DNA of 64,000 nucleotides from an uncultured Bacteroidota bacterium (GTDB lineage Bacteria; Bacteroidota; Bacteroidia; Bacteroidales; GWA2-32-17), in assembly GCA_903837285.1 (NCBI GenBank), contig CAILUD010000039.1, positions 50,004-114,003 on the forward strand. The letters are read 5' to 3'. The notes under the pieces are model-generated. The model saw nothing but the letters and a program-made list of their open reading frames with translations, did not search any database and had not been told where the DNA came from. A program made the translations under genes and the position numbers. Of the stretch, positions 27,700 through 35,693 are shown piece after piece (within the stretch, counting starts at the first letter, position 1; every line of letters begins with the position of its first letter).

Positions 27700-29840
27700 T
27701 AAATAAACTTTTTAATTTATTTGTCAGAAATTTTATTTCTCTGATTATAATTTTGTCGGTATTTTCTGTAAGTTGTTATGCTCAGCCAACTGAAACTATG
27801 AAGCATTTGAGCAAATGGAAAGTTAAAGGTTTTGCAAAAAATTCACAACGTCTTGGCGATACATATTCTGCTATAGAATATTTTGAAGAGCTTCATAAAA
27901 ATCAGCCTAACAATACTGATTATTGTATGTCGTTAGGGCATTTATACTACAAAGCTAGAAATTATCCAATGGCAAAAGAATATTATTCTATTGCATATGA
28001 TAACGATAAAGAAGTTTTTACCGATGCATTATATTTTCAAGCCTTAATGGAGAAAATGATGGGCGATTATGATAAAGCAAAAGAAGATTTTCAAAAATTT
28101 ACAAAAGCAGCAAAAGGAACCAGTTTCGAACAGGATTATAAAAAAATAACAAAGAACGAAATTGAGGGTTGCGATCTAGCAAAAAGAAAACTCGATTCTG
28201 CTTTAAAAGTTGTAATTTCTCACTTAGATACATCTATTAATAAAGCACATGTTGAGTTGTCGCCATACCCAATGGGAAAAGATAACATTATATACGGATC
28301 ATTAAAAGCAGATACAATTAAATATATTGATTTGCAGGATAGCTCACAAAAAATGCCTGTTCGACAGATTTATACCGCAAAAAGAATTGGCGATAAATGG
28401 CAGTCGACTGGAATATTTGATGGTCCAATTAATAAACCCGACGAGAATACTTGCAACGGTGCATTATCGCCAGATGGAAATCGCTTTTATTTTACCAGAT
28501 GCAAACAAAACTGGAAGAGTAAAACTATCTGCGAAATATATTTAAGTAAAAAAACAGAAGGAACATGGGGCGAACCTGAAAAATTAAATGCAGAAATTAA
28601 CGACCCAAAATTTACTTCTACTCAACCTTCAATAGGAACAGATTCTAAATTAAATGCCGAAGTTTTGTATTTTGTTTCGGATAGGGATGGTGGACGTGGA
28701 GGTTCAGATATTTGGTATTCTGTTTACAACGAAAAAAAGAATCTTTACCGTTCTCCACGTAATGCCGGAAGTAGAATTAATACTATTGGAGAAGAAACTA
28801 CACCATTTTATGATATGGATAGCCGAACTATGTATTTTAGTTCTACCGGATGGCCTGGCATGGGTGGGTTCGATGTTTTTAAAAACACTGGCGAATTAGG
28901 TACATGGATAAATCCTGTTAATATTGGCTTTCCTATTAATTCAAGTACCGATGATATTTATTTTGTTATAGGAAAAAATAAAGAAGAAGGTTTTTTGGTT
29001 TCAAATCGTAAAGGTGGTGTTGCTTTATTAAGTGAAACTTGTTGCGACGATATTTACGAGTATAAATGGTCAGAGTATATTCATGTTGGTGTTACAGGAA
29101 AAATTTTCGCAATAAAAGATAGTGCTATTTACAAACAACTCGAACATCAGATCGAAGAAACGAAATTTATTAATGATGATGATCCTTTTGAAAAAATTGA
29201 CCCGCTTCATAAACAAGCAGTAAATCTGTTTTTAGTTTCAGAAGGAAAAGAAAGAATTTTTATTAAAGCAGATACTACAGATATAGAAGGTGAATATTTC
29301 TTTGATATTGAACCGGGAAAAGAATATAAAATAGTTGTAGAAAATTTTGGAATGTTTAATAAAGAACTTACTGTTGATACACGAAAGGTTATTAAATCTG
29401 ATACCTTACGTTTAGATGCAATTTATATTAACATTCTACCTAAAGAACCAATTGTTATTAAAAATATTTATTACGATTTTGATGATTGGAAACTTTTGCC
29501 AAGTTCGATGTTAGTAATTGATACAACATTATTAAAAATATTAATGGATAACCCCAGAATCGTTGTAGAAATTGGCTCGCACACTGATAGTAAAGGTGAA
29601 GATAAATACAATGAAAAACTTTCTCAACGACGTGCAGAAAGTGTAATAAAATATCTTATTGAAAAAGGCATTGACAAAGAACGGTTATTTGCAAAAGGTT
29701 ATGGCGAAAGTATTCCTATAGCAGTAAACGAGAACCCAGATGGTAGCGATAATCCAGAAGGCAGACAAATGAATCGCAGAACAGAATTTAGAATTGTAGG
29801 ATCGCTCGACCAATACTCTAAAGTTATTTATCAAGAGTAA
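27684..29840 (+). CDS. PorE-like OmpA family protein (TPR, PD40 propeller, carboxypeptidase-like, OmpA)
   Basis: 718 residues, overlapping porP/sprF by 16 bases. Domain order is an N-terminal signal (possibly lipidated at SVSC), TPR-like helices (~50-150, SLGHLYYKARNYPMAKEYY), PD40 propeller blades (~195-450, LSPDGNRFYFTRC, LYFVSDRDGGRGGSDIW, MYFSSTGWPGMGGFDVF), a carboxypeptidase-regulatory-like fold (~465-585) and an OmpA peptidoglycan-binding domain (~590-718, VEIGSHTDSKG, LSQRRAESVIKYL). This is the same architecture as PorE of Porphyromonas, which binds PorP and peptidoglycan. It would anchor the PorP/SprF partner to the cell wall. Confidence 0.9.
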   Translation: MRQIVINKLFNLFVRNFISLIIILSVFSVSCYAQPTETMKHLSKWKVKGFAKNSQRLGDTYSAIEYFEELHKNQPNNTDYCMSLGHLYYKARNYPMAKEYYSIAYDNDKEVFTDALYFQALMEKMMGDYDKAKEDFQKFTKAAKGTSFEQDYKKITKNEIEGCDLAKRKLDSALKVVISHLDTSINKAHVELSPYPMGKDNIIYGSLKADTIKYIDLQDSSQKMPVRQIYTAKRIGDKWQSTGIFDGPINKPDENTCNGALSPDGNRFYFTRCKQNWKSKTICEIYLSKKTEGTWGEPEKLNAEINDPKFTSTQPSIGTDSKLNAEVLYFVSDRDGGRGGSDIWYSVYNEKKNLYRSPRNAGSRINTIGEETTPFYDMDSRTMYFSSTGWPGMGGFDVFKNTGELGTWINPVNIGFPINSSTDDIYFVIGKNKEEGFLVSNRKGGVALLSETCCDDIYEYKWSEYIHVGVTGKIFAIKDSAIYKQLEHQIEETKFINDDDPFEKIDPLHKQAVNLFLVSEGKERIFIKADTTDIEGEYFFDIEPGKEYKIVVENFGMFNKELTVDTRKVIKSDTLRLDAIYINILPKEPIVIKNIYYDFDDWKLLPSSMLVIDTTLLKILMDNPRIVVEIGSHTDSKGEDKYNEKLSQRRAESVIKYLIEKGIDKERLFAKGYGESIPIAVNENPDGSDNPEGRQMNRRTEFRIVGSLDQYSKVIYQE

Positions 29841-29875
29841 AATTTCTTATCCCCATATTTAAAAAACAAATAATT

Positions 29876-30238
29876 ATGAAGAAAATAATCATTGTTTTTG
29901 CTTATCTATTATTTGTTTTAAATGGTTTTTGTCAGCAAAATATTAAGATAATGGTTGCCGGAAAATCTAGTGGTATTATTACAATTAAAGAATTAAATGA
30001 AGCAAAAAAGATCACATTAAATACTGATACAATTAAAATAATTTCATTTAAATTATCCTGTATAGTAAATGGTTTTTTTAAAACAATTGAAATAAATAGT
30101 GATAGCTTAAATGCAGAATGTTATAATATCCTTAACAACCAAGCTGGTAAAAAAATATTTTTTGAAGATATAGAAGGCGTACTTAACAATGGGAAGCAGG
30201 TTTATTTGGGTACTATTGCATTTAAAGTAGTGCCATAG
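29876..30238 (+). CDS. Small exported protein resembling the GldM C-terminal domain
   Basis: 120 residues with a signal peptide (cut near GFCQ). The mature ~100 residues begin IKIMVAGKSSGIITIKELNEA and end KKIFFEDIEGVLNNGK..LGTIAFKV. This spacing matches the last domain of GldM/PorM, where a serine/thr-rich turn, a glycan-like SFxL strand and a final VYFENIKAxGPDG..IxFxV block occur. It is a free-standing, soluble version without the membrane helix and the other GldM domains. It follows the PorE-like gene by 35 bases in the same direction. The family match is from memory and needs a profile search. Confidence 0.55.
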   Translation: MKKIIIVFAYLLFVLNGFCQQNIKIMVAGKSSGIITIKELNEAKKITLNTDTIKIISFKLSCIVNGFFKTIEINSDSLNAECYNILNNQAGKKIFFEDIEGVLNNGKQVYLGTIAFKVVP

Positions 30239-30325
30239 CCAATTTATATATATCGTTTTATTTGGACAGAAAAGATTAATTAAAAGCTCCTACAAAATTA
30301 TTAGTTCAAATAAAGATCAATTTCA

Positions 30326-30898
30326 TCACATTTTCAACTTCTTCATAACAAATTTTGGAATTACTTTTTTTTCTTTGTAATCTTTTAAAGTAACATACAA
30401 ACTTTTCCTGGTCCATGTCGAAAGTGTATCTATAGTCAATATTGGCATAACAATAAAGCATGCAGCCGAACAGCCTAAAGTTAAAACAGCTGCTGTTGAA
30501 CTAAAAAACATAAATGAAATCCCAAGTGCCATTCCTGCAAAAGGTAAAGGCTCGGCACATAAAAAAACTGTTGCTGTTTCTCTTTTCTTAAAAAACAGAT
30601 TAATTATTGCAATTGAAGTATCATTTGTACCATATGTATTAAGAAATTCTTTTTTGTTTAATTCAAATAAATTTCTTGGAATAACCACATTTTTCTTTAA
30701 ACTATCATGTGGAATTATAATCTCAAATTCTTGTTCTTGTATATTATTATCATTAAAAATAATTGTGTCACAATTTATATCAGAAGAATCAATTTTTAAT
30801 TCATAGCATAAATTAATCGTATCAACATTATTAGTATTATCCTGCGAAAAGGATTTAAAAAAACTTATTATAATTATTATTAATAGGAATATTCTCAT
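30326..30898 (-). CDS. Exported/membrane protein of unknown function, paralogue B
   Basis: 190 residues with a signal-like N-terminus (ISFFKSFSQ), a shared block EFLNxYGTNDTSIAIINLFF, two hydrophobic segments (~115-155) and a basic C-terminus (KKVIPKFVMKKLKM). It is clearly a tandem copy of the gene at 30920 (the YGTNDTSIAIINLFFK segment is identical). I do not recognise the family. Both lie on minus downstream of the N-acetylglucosamine kinase gene. Confidence 0.75.
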   Translation of the reverse strand: MRIFLLIIIIISFFKSFSQDNTNNVDTINLCYELKIDSSDINCDTIIFNDNNIQEQEFEIIIPHDSLKKNVVIPRNLFELNKKEFLNTYGTNDTSIAIINLFFKKRETATVFLCAEPLPFAGMALGISFMFFSSTAAVLTLGCSAACFIVMPILTIDTLSTWTRKSLYVTLKDYKEKKVIPKFVMKKLKM

Positions 30899-30919
30899 TA
30901 TACATTTAATTTGTTATAA

Positions 30920-31546
30920 CTAATTAGATTTAAAGTATTTATTTTTCAATTTCTTCTTTACAGATTTGGGAATTACTTTATTTTTATTATTGTAGTCATT
31001 TAATATAAGATATAAGCGTTTTCGATTCCAGGTTGCAAGCAATTCTGCTCCAGCAACTGGTAGTGCAACAAATCCGAAAACTGAAACCGCCATAATAGAA
31101 ACTCCTATATACATAGAAAAAAATGAGCTGGAATATCCACCAACACTGTTTATCCACATTACCATAACCCCGCCACCAGCTGTTACAGGAGTTATAGGTT
31201 CAATTAAAAGTAAAACTTTTGCTATTTTTCTTTGTTTGAAAAACAAATTAATTATTGCAATTGAGGTGTCATTTGTTCCGTATGCATTAAGAAATTCTTC
31301 TTTATTTAATTTATAAAGCTTTTTATCAAAAATTACATTTTTCTTAGAGCTATCGTGGGGAAAAATATTTTCTAGATCTTGTTTTTGGATATTCGCAATT
31401 TCAATAATTGTTACTGAATCATTATTCAAGTTTAAAGAATCAACTGTAAATTCTCTATTTAAATCAATAGAATTCAAACTGCCTACTTTATCTTGTGAAA
31501 AAGATTTAAGAGAAATTAGTAATATAATCAGGATAAAATATTTCAT
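30920..31546 (-). CDS. Exported/membrane protein of unknown function, paralogue A
   Basis: 208 residues, same plan as its neighbour: signal peptide (SLKSFSQ), an acidic/polar linker, LNKEEFLNAYGTNDTSIAII, two membrane segments (~125-175) and a basic tail (VIPKSVKKKLKNKYFKSN). The hydrophobic middle has diverged from the paralogue while the flanks are conserved. It is separated from the kinase by 12 bases and from the second copy by 21, so all three are probably one transcript. Confidence 0.75.
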   Translation of the reverse strand: MKYFILIILLISLKSFSQDKVGSLNSIDLNREFTVDSLNLNNDSVTIIEIANIQKQDLENIFPHDSSKKNVIFDKKLYKLNKEEFLNAYGTNDTSIAIINLFFKQRKIAKVLLLIEPITPVTAGGGVMVMWINSVGGYSSSFFSMYIGVSIMAVSVFGFVALPVAGAELLATWNRKRLYLILNDYNNKNKVIPKSVKKKLKNKYFKSN

Positions 31547-31558
31547 ATATTGTTATAA

Positions 31559-32392
31559 TTATTTAGAATAATACTTTATCAAATTATCCATTGGCTTTCC
31601 AATAATAGTCTGAATTTTTAGATTATGTTTTTTGCATACTTCAATAAGTTCATCTTTAAAATGCCATGCAATTGAACCAACAAATCCAAATTCGCAATTT
31701 TCTTTCTGAGGATATTTTATTAAATGGTTTTTAACTAATGATTCAAACGAATTAGAAATAATTTTTTTAATATCAGGATTTGTTTCATGTTTTTTAAGAA
31801 AAACTGTAAACCCGGCAAGAAAACGGTTTGCATAAGGTTTTTTATAAATATTTTCAAGAATTTCTACTTTTCCAATTTTATATTCTGCAGCAAAATCATT
31901 TTGAATTTCTTTAGAAAGATTTTCATATAACAATTCTCTTATAAGTTCTTTTCCTAAATATGCACCACTACCCTCATCTCCTAAAACAAAGCCTAACGAT
32001 TCAGTTTTAAAAGTAATTTCTTTGCCATCAAAATATCCTGAATTTGCACCAGTACCAAGTATTACAGCAATACCGGTTTTGTTTCCAAATAACGAAACAG
32101 CAGCACCAATTAAGTCTGAATGAACTTCTATATCTGATTCCTCAAATATTTCTTTAAATAATCTTTGCATCTCACTACCCTTCTCTGTTGAGTTGCAACC
32201 AGAGCCATAAAAAACAACTTTATTTACAACTCCTTCACCAATCCAGTTTTTAACATCGTTCAATATTTTTCTTATATCGTCATCAGATGCAAAATATGGG
32301 TTCATTCCTGCTGAATGAAATTTACGGCTTTCGCCTTTATTTATTAATGCCCATTCGGTTTTTGTTGAGCCTGAATCTGCTAGTAGTATCAT
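31559..32392 (-). CDS. N-acetylglucosamine kinase-like ATPase (BadF/BadG family)
   Basis: 277 residues of the ASKHA fold. Phosphate-1 motif LLADSGSTKTEWALI at the N-terminus, GSGCNS, a phosphate-2-like AVILGTGANSGYFDG, and GDEGSGAYLGKELI in the second half; VGSIAWHF near the C-terminus is the adenosine region. The same family includes eukaryotic GlcNAc kinase and Bacteroidota amino-sugar kinases. A role in recycling peptidoglycan-derived GlcNAc is likely but inferred. Confidence 0.85.
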   Translation of the reverse strand: MILLADSGSTKTEWALINKGESRKFHSAGMNPYFASDDDIRKILNDVKNWIGEGVVNKVVFYGSGCNSTEKGSEMQRLFKEIFEESDIEVHSDLIGAAVSLFGNKTGIAVILGTGANSGYFDGKEITFKTESLGFVLGDEGSGAYLGKELIRELLYENLSKEIQNDFAAEYKIGKVEILENIYKKPYANRFLAGFTVFLKKHETNPDIKKIISNSFESLVKNHLIKYPQKENCEFGFVGSIAWHFKDELIEVCKKHNLKIQTIIGKPMDNLIKYYSK

Positions 32393-32409
32393 TTGGTTTT
32401 AATATTTAT

Positions 32410-32423
32410 TCCGCCGTGACGGA
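32410..32423. repeat. 14 bp CG palindrome
   Basis: TCCGCCGTGACGGA, one of six near-palindromic copies in the window; between the kinase start and the Nudix fusion stop. Confidence 0.7.
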
Positions 32424-32430
32424 TTGGGAT

Positions 32431-33570
32431 TTAATATTGGTCATTTTCTTGAATTTTGAGATTTGATCCGCCGTGGCGGATTGAAGCTTGTGACTTGGAA
32501 TTTTTAGTAAATAAATTCTTCTGCAACATCTGGTATTCATGCTCAAAATTTGGAGTAAAAATATTTTTTCCAAGGTTATGATTTATGTCTGAAACAGTCC
32601 AGAATTTACCTTCATCAACTTCATTTATATCTGGAAACAACTGTTCGTTATATATTGTTACAAAAGAAAAAACAAGTTCCGATTCTACGTCCGATTTCCA
32701 TACATATTGTGCAAATGTATTTGCATTTGTTGGCGTAATTCCAATTTCTTCTTTCGTTTCACGAAGTAAAGCCTGTTCAATAGTTTCGTTTAAGGCAACG
32801 TGTCCACCAACCGCAGTATCCCATTTTCCGGGTTGAGTATCTTTAAACATCGGCCTTTTTTGCAAATACACATCTCCCTTATTATTTAAAACATGCAGAT
32901 GAACAACAGGGTGCAATAAACTTTTATCTTTATGAACAACAGAGCGAGGCGCTTTGCCTATAACCATTCCTTTTTCGTCAACTAATGGTACCCATTCTTC
33001 TGACTTTAGTTTATTGTTTTTGATTTTAATTTTAACAAATTCGAATAATGCATAAGCTCCAAAAAGAATATAAAATAAACCTCCACTAATAAAGGCCCAT
33101 GCTTCTTTTGACATATAAAATGCAGAATAAAATACTAATGTAGTATGCAAAGTAAAAATAAAAAACATTACCATTAAGCTTTGCTTCATCTGCTTTTCCT
33201 GAGCTTTGTTAAACTCCATATCACCCATATACCTTTTTGACATAGCAAACATAATATTTGCAGGAGTAAACACAGATATTGCAAGAATTACACACAAAAC
33301 TGCCCCAATCAATCCAGGTTTTAATTTAAAGAAAATATCGTTATCAAAAACAAGAGAAATTCCTCCTAACAAAACAATTAATGCAGTATCAAGTAAAGTA
33401 AATTTATCAAGTCGTTTTTCTTTTATAAGAAAATAAACAAGTTGCACTACACCAAAAACAACTGCTACAATTAATCCGATAGTAGTACCCCAAATCTCGT
33501 CTGCCGCTATAAAAACAAATAGCGGAAGAAGTCCGGGCAAAAAGCGTTTAAGTATATCTTTTCGGTTCAT
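32431..33570 (-). CDS. IspZ/YciB-like membrane domain fused to a Nudix hydrolase
   Basis: 379 residues. Residues 1-185 form about six membrane helices resembling IspZ/YciB (LPLFVFIAADEIWGTTIGL, FKLKPGLIGAVLC, RYMGD). After a linker, residues ~195-355 are a Nudix domain of the IDI-like kind (VPLVDEKGMVIGKAPRS, HPVVHLHVLN, QKRP) with Nudix box G(HVALN)E(TIEQALL)RETKEEIGI, all key residues present. Nudix enzymes hydrolyse nucleoside diphosphate-X compounds; fusion to a membrane module suggests membrane-bound action. The last ~20 residues are encoded partly by a CG palindrome (32467-32480, giving SIRHGGS). Confidence 0.85.
   Translation of the reverse strand: MNRKDILKRFLPGLLPLFVFIAADEIWGTTIGLIVAVVFGVVQLVYFLIKEKRLDKFTLLDTALIVLLGGISLVFDNDIFFKLKPGLIGAVLCVILAISVFTPANIMFAMSKRYMGDMEFNKAQEKQMKQSLMVMFFIFTLHTTLVFYSAFYMSKEAWAFISGGLFYILFGAYALFEFVKIKIKNNKLKSEEWVPLVDEKGMVIGKAPRSVVHKDKSLLHPVVHLHVLNNKGDVYLQKRPMFKDTQPGKWDTAVGGHVALNETIEQALLRETKEEIGITPTNANTFAQYVWKSDVESELVFSFVTIYNEQLFPDINEVDEGKFWTVSDINHNLGKNIFTPNFEHEYQMLQKNLFTKNSKSQASIRHGGSNLKIQENDQY
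32467..32480. repeat. 14 bp CG palindrome inside a reading frame
   Basis: TCCGCCGTGGCGGA lies within the 3' end of the Nudix fusion gene and encodes SIRHGGS. Confidence 0.75.
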
Positions 33571-33591
33571 TCTTTTAATAAATAATACAAA

Positions 33592-33655
33592 GTCATCCTG
33601 AGGTTCTCGAAGGATGGCTTAACTGTAAAACAGTCTTCGAGTGCCTCAGACTGAC
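33592..33655. repeat. GTCA-TGAGG-CTCGAAG inverted-arm repeat
   Basis: Two ~24-base arms, GTCATCCTGAGGTTCTCGAAG and the inverted GTCAGTCTGAGGCACTCGAAG, flank a short spacer. Same family as 15992-16081. Placed between the Nudix and C1 peptidase genes. Confidence 0.8.
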
Positions 33656-33706
33656 AAAGTGAAAATAATATTTTATATTGATAACAATGTTCGCTCAAAA
33701 TTTAAA

Positions 33707-34936
33707 TTATTTAATAATTTTATCTAAAATAGATTTTCCTGCTTCTTTATATACCATAATGTTCATCATTTTTAGTTTTACAAAATCATCTCTAAAAAAT
33801 CTATAGCCTTTGCATGCACCATCAAAAGCGCCACCATTACTGTCTTTTATTAAGTACCATTCTTCACCATTTTTTTCATAATAGCCAACCATATGTATGC
33901 AATGATCATCAGTTGTTGTTCCATTATTTAATCTCATCTGACGCGAATTATCATCAATTTGTGATTTCGGAATATCGAATGAAGGAATTACTGCAACCTG
34001 TGTTTGATTATCATAACCAGGCTCAGAAATATCACCACAAATACAAATCGAAAAACCATTTTTTAATGATGACTTTATCAATGCCATAAAATCATCAACC
34101 GGAATATTGTAATAATTGTTACAATGCCACCAGTTATCAGCCTCAACCAATTCGTGCTTTTCAAAGAACTTAACTTCATTGGTCGACATAAAATTAAAAT
34201 AATCTATCATATGAAGTTTTAAATATTCACTTAAAAAAGTTTTAGGTGTGTATTCTTTGTTATTAAAAGAAAATTTTTCTGGTGGAGGGCCCATCTCTGC
34301 ATCCAGAATTGATTTTATTTCTTTAATTACAAATTCTTCATTCCATTGGCAGGTTTCTTTAGTTTTAGCTAAAAATGCAGTCATTTGCTCAACCATTTTG
34401 CGATGACTATTAAAATTTCTCTCTTTAGGTTTTCCATCATAAACAGTATATGGCATGATACCATATTTGTCCCATATTCTGGGAATAGCTGCTGCTTCGG
34501 AGCCTTCAGAGAAAGATGTGTTTCCTCTTGTTTTTACAAATTCCTGAGCTCTGTCAACATATTCCCAATAAACGGTGTACATCTCAGATAATTTAACTTC
34601 AATATTCGCAATTCTTTTTACTTCACTTTCCATAAATGATGTTGTAGCATAGCACCAACAGGTACCGGAATTTCCCTGACAAACTGGTTTTTGATGCCAG
34701 ATTTCCGAATAAAGTTTTTTATCGTTGGGAAAGGTTTGCCCTGATAAATCTACTTTAAAATAACGATATTCATTTTTTGCTTCGCTAATTGCTTCTTTTT
34801 GTGTAGCATCTTTAAGTATAACATTTTCGAAATAACCCGGAAGATACGTTTCAAAAATAGCTTTATCTTTTGCAGGAACTTGCGATAAGCATGTAATAAA
34901 AAAGCCGATACATATTATCGATAAAATGTATTTCAT
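33707..34936 (-). CDS. C1B-like cysteine peptidase (bleomycin hydrolase/PepC type), exported
   Basis: 409 residues with a short signal peptide (IICIGFFITCLSQ). Papain-clan catalytic residues are the oxyanion Gln in VCQGNSG, the nucleophile Cys93 in GTCWCYAT, the His in DDHCIHMVGYY and the Asn in IKDSNGG. The insertions and length fit the bleomycin hydrolase branch rather than short papain. Unlike cytosolic PepC, it is exported, pointing to peptide breakdown in the periplasm or outside. A -7 element (34950-34957) faces it. Confidence 0.85.
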   Translation of the reverse strand: MKYILSIICIGFFITCLSQVPAKDKAIFETYLPGYFENVILKDATQKEAISEAKNEYRYFKVDLSGQTFPNDKKLYSEIWHQKPVCQGNSGTCWCYATTSFMESEVKRIANIEVKLSEMYTVYWEYVDRAQEFVKTRGNTSFSEGSEAAAIPRIWDKYGIMPYTVYDGKPKERNFNSHRKMVEQMTAFLAKTKETCQWNEEFVIKEIKSILDAEMGPPPEKFSFNNKEYTPKTFLSEYLKLHMIDYFNFMSTNEVKFFEKHELVEADNWWHCNNYYNIPVDDFMALIKSSLKNGFSICICGDISEPGYDNQTQVAVIPSFDIPKSQIDDNSRQMRLNNGTTTDDHCIHMVGYYEKNGEEWYLIKDSNGGAFDGACKGYRFFRDDFVKLKMMNIMVYKEAGKSILDKIIK

Positions 34937-34949
34937 AATTTGTTTTTTT

Positions 34950-34957
34950 CAAAGGTA
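34950..34957 (-). promoter_or_regulatory. -7 element (TACCTTTG) upstream of C1B peptidase
   Basis: Exact TAnnTTTG on minus, 14 bases before the ATG at 34936. Confidence 0.5.
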
Positions 34958-35023
34958 AAAAGAAAATTTACAAGTTTTAGCTTAGTCATATTTAAATAGA
35001 TGTATAAAATCAGATAATATTTT

Positions 35024-35031
35024 TATTTTTG
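35024..35031 (+). promoter_or_regulatory. -7 element (TATTTTTG) upstream of 35057
   Basis: Exact TAnnTTTG, 26 bases before the ATG. Confidence 0.5.
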
Positions 35032-35056
35032 AACCGATTTTAAAATATGAGAACCA

Positions 35057-35692
35057 ATGTTTAAACAAATTAAAAATACTAATATAATAAACACATTATT
35101 AGCTCTGTTACTGTTTTTATTGACAAATTCAATAAATGCACAAAACAAGCAATATGGAGTTTCGTTATCAAATAATGTTACCTCATTTCCGGTAACTGGA
35201 TATACGCAATTATTTTACAGTCAGTTTCATCCCGGATTAGATGCTTTTAAAGGCTGGAAAATAAATAAATCTGAAAAAAATCAGCTGGAAGTAAAAGCCA
35301 ACGCTGGTTTTTACTATCACCGTTTTGTACAAACCGCAATAAGGATTTATCCTTCACTTTCATTTTACAAAACATTATGTAAAAGATTTAGTTTAGGAGC
35401 TGGAATTGGAGGCGGTTATGCGATGTCATTCGAAGGAAGCGAAGTGTTTAAATTAAATTCTGAGGGTAAATATGAACCTAAAAAGAAAATAAATGGCAGA
35501 TCACAATTTTTAATAAATTTTGAAATTGGTGGCCAATACCATTTAAAAAAGGATAATCCAAATGGTGCACGAATATTTTTAGCATTAAAAACATTTATTC
35601 AGGGACCTTTTGTTAGTGGCTACGTTCCTTTACTTCCAGTGAATTCATTGTTTTTAGGTGTTTTAATCCCTGTTAAATCAAACAAAGAATAA
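35057..35692 (+). CDS. Putative outer-membrane beta-barrel protein
   Basis: 211 residues with a signal peptide (LLFLLTNSINAQ). Alternating strands with aromatic ends (VKANAGFYYHRFVQTAIRIY, LGAGIGGGYAMSF, FLINFEIGGQYHL, LFLGVLIPVK) suggest a small beta barrel of eight or so strands. No named family recognised. One base separates its stop from the next ATG, so it is translated together with the beta-lactamase-like protein. Confidence 0.75.
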   Translation: MFKQIKNTNIINTLLALLLFLLTNSINAQNKQYGVSLSNNVTSFPVTGYTQLFYSQFHPGLDAFKGWKINKSEKNQLEVKANAGFYYHRFVQTAIRIYPSLSFYKTLCKRFSLGAGIGGGYAMSFEGSEVFKLNSEGKYEPKKKINGRSQFLINFEIGGQYHLKKDNPNGARIFLALKTFIQGPFVSGYVPLLPVNSLFLGVLIPVKSNKE

Positions 35693-35693
35693 A

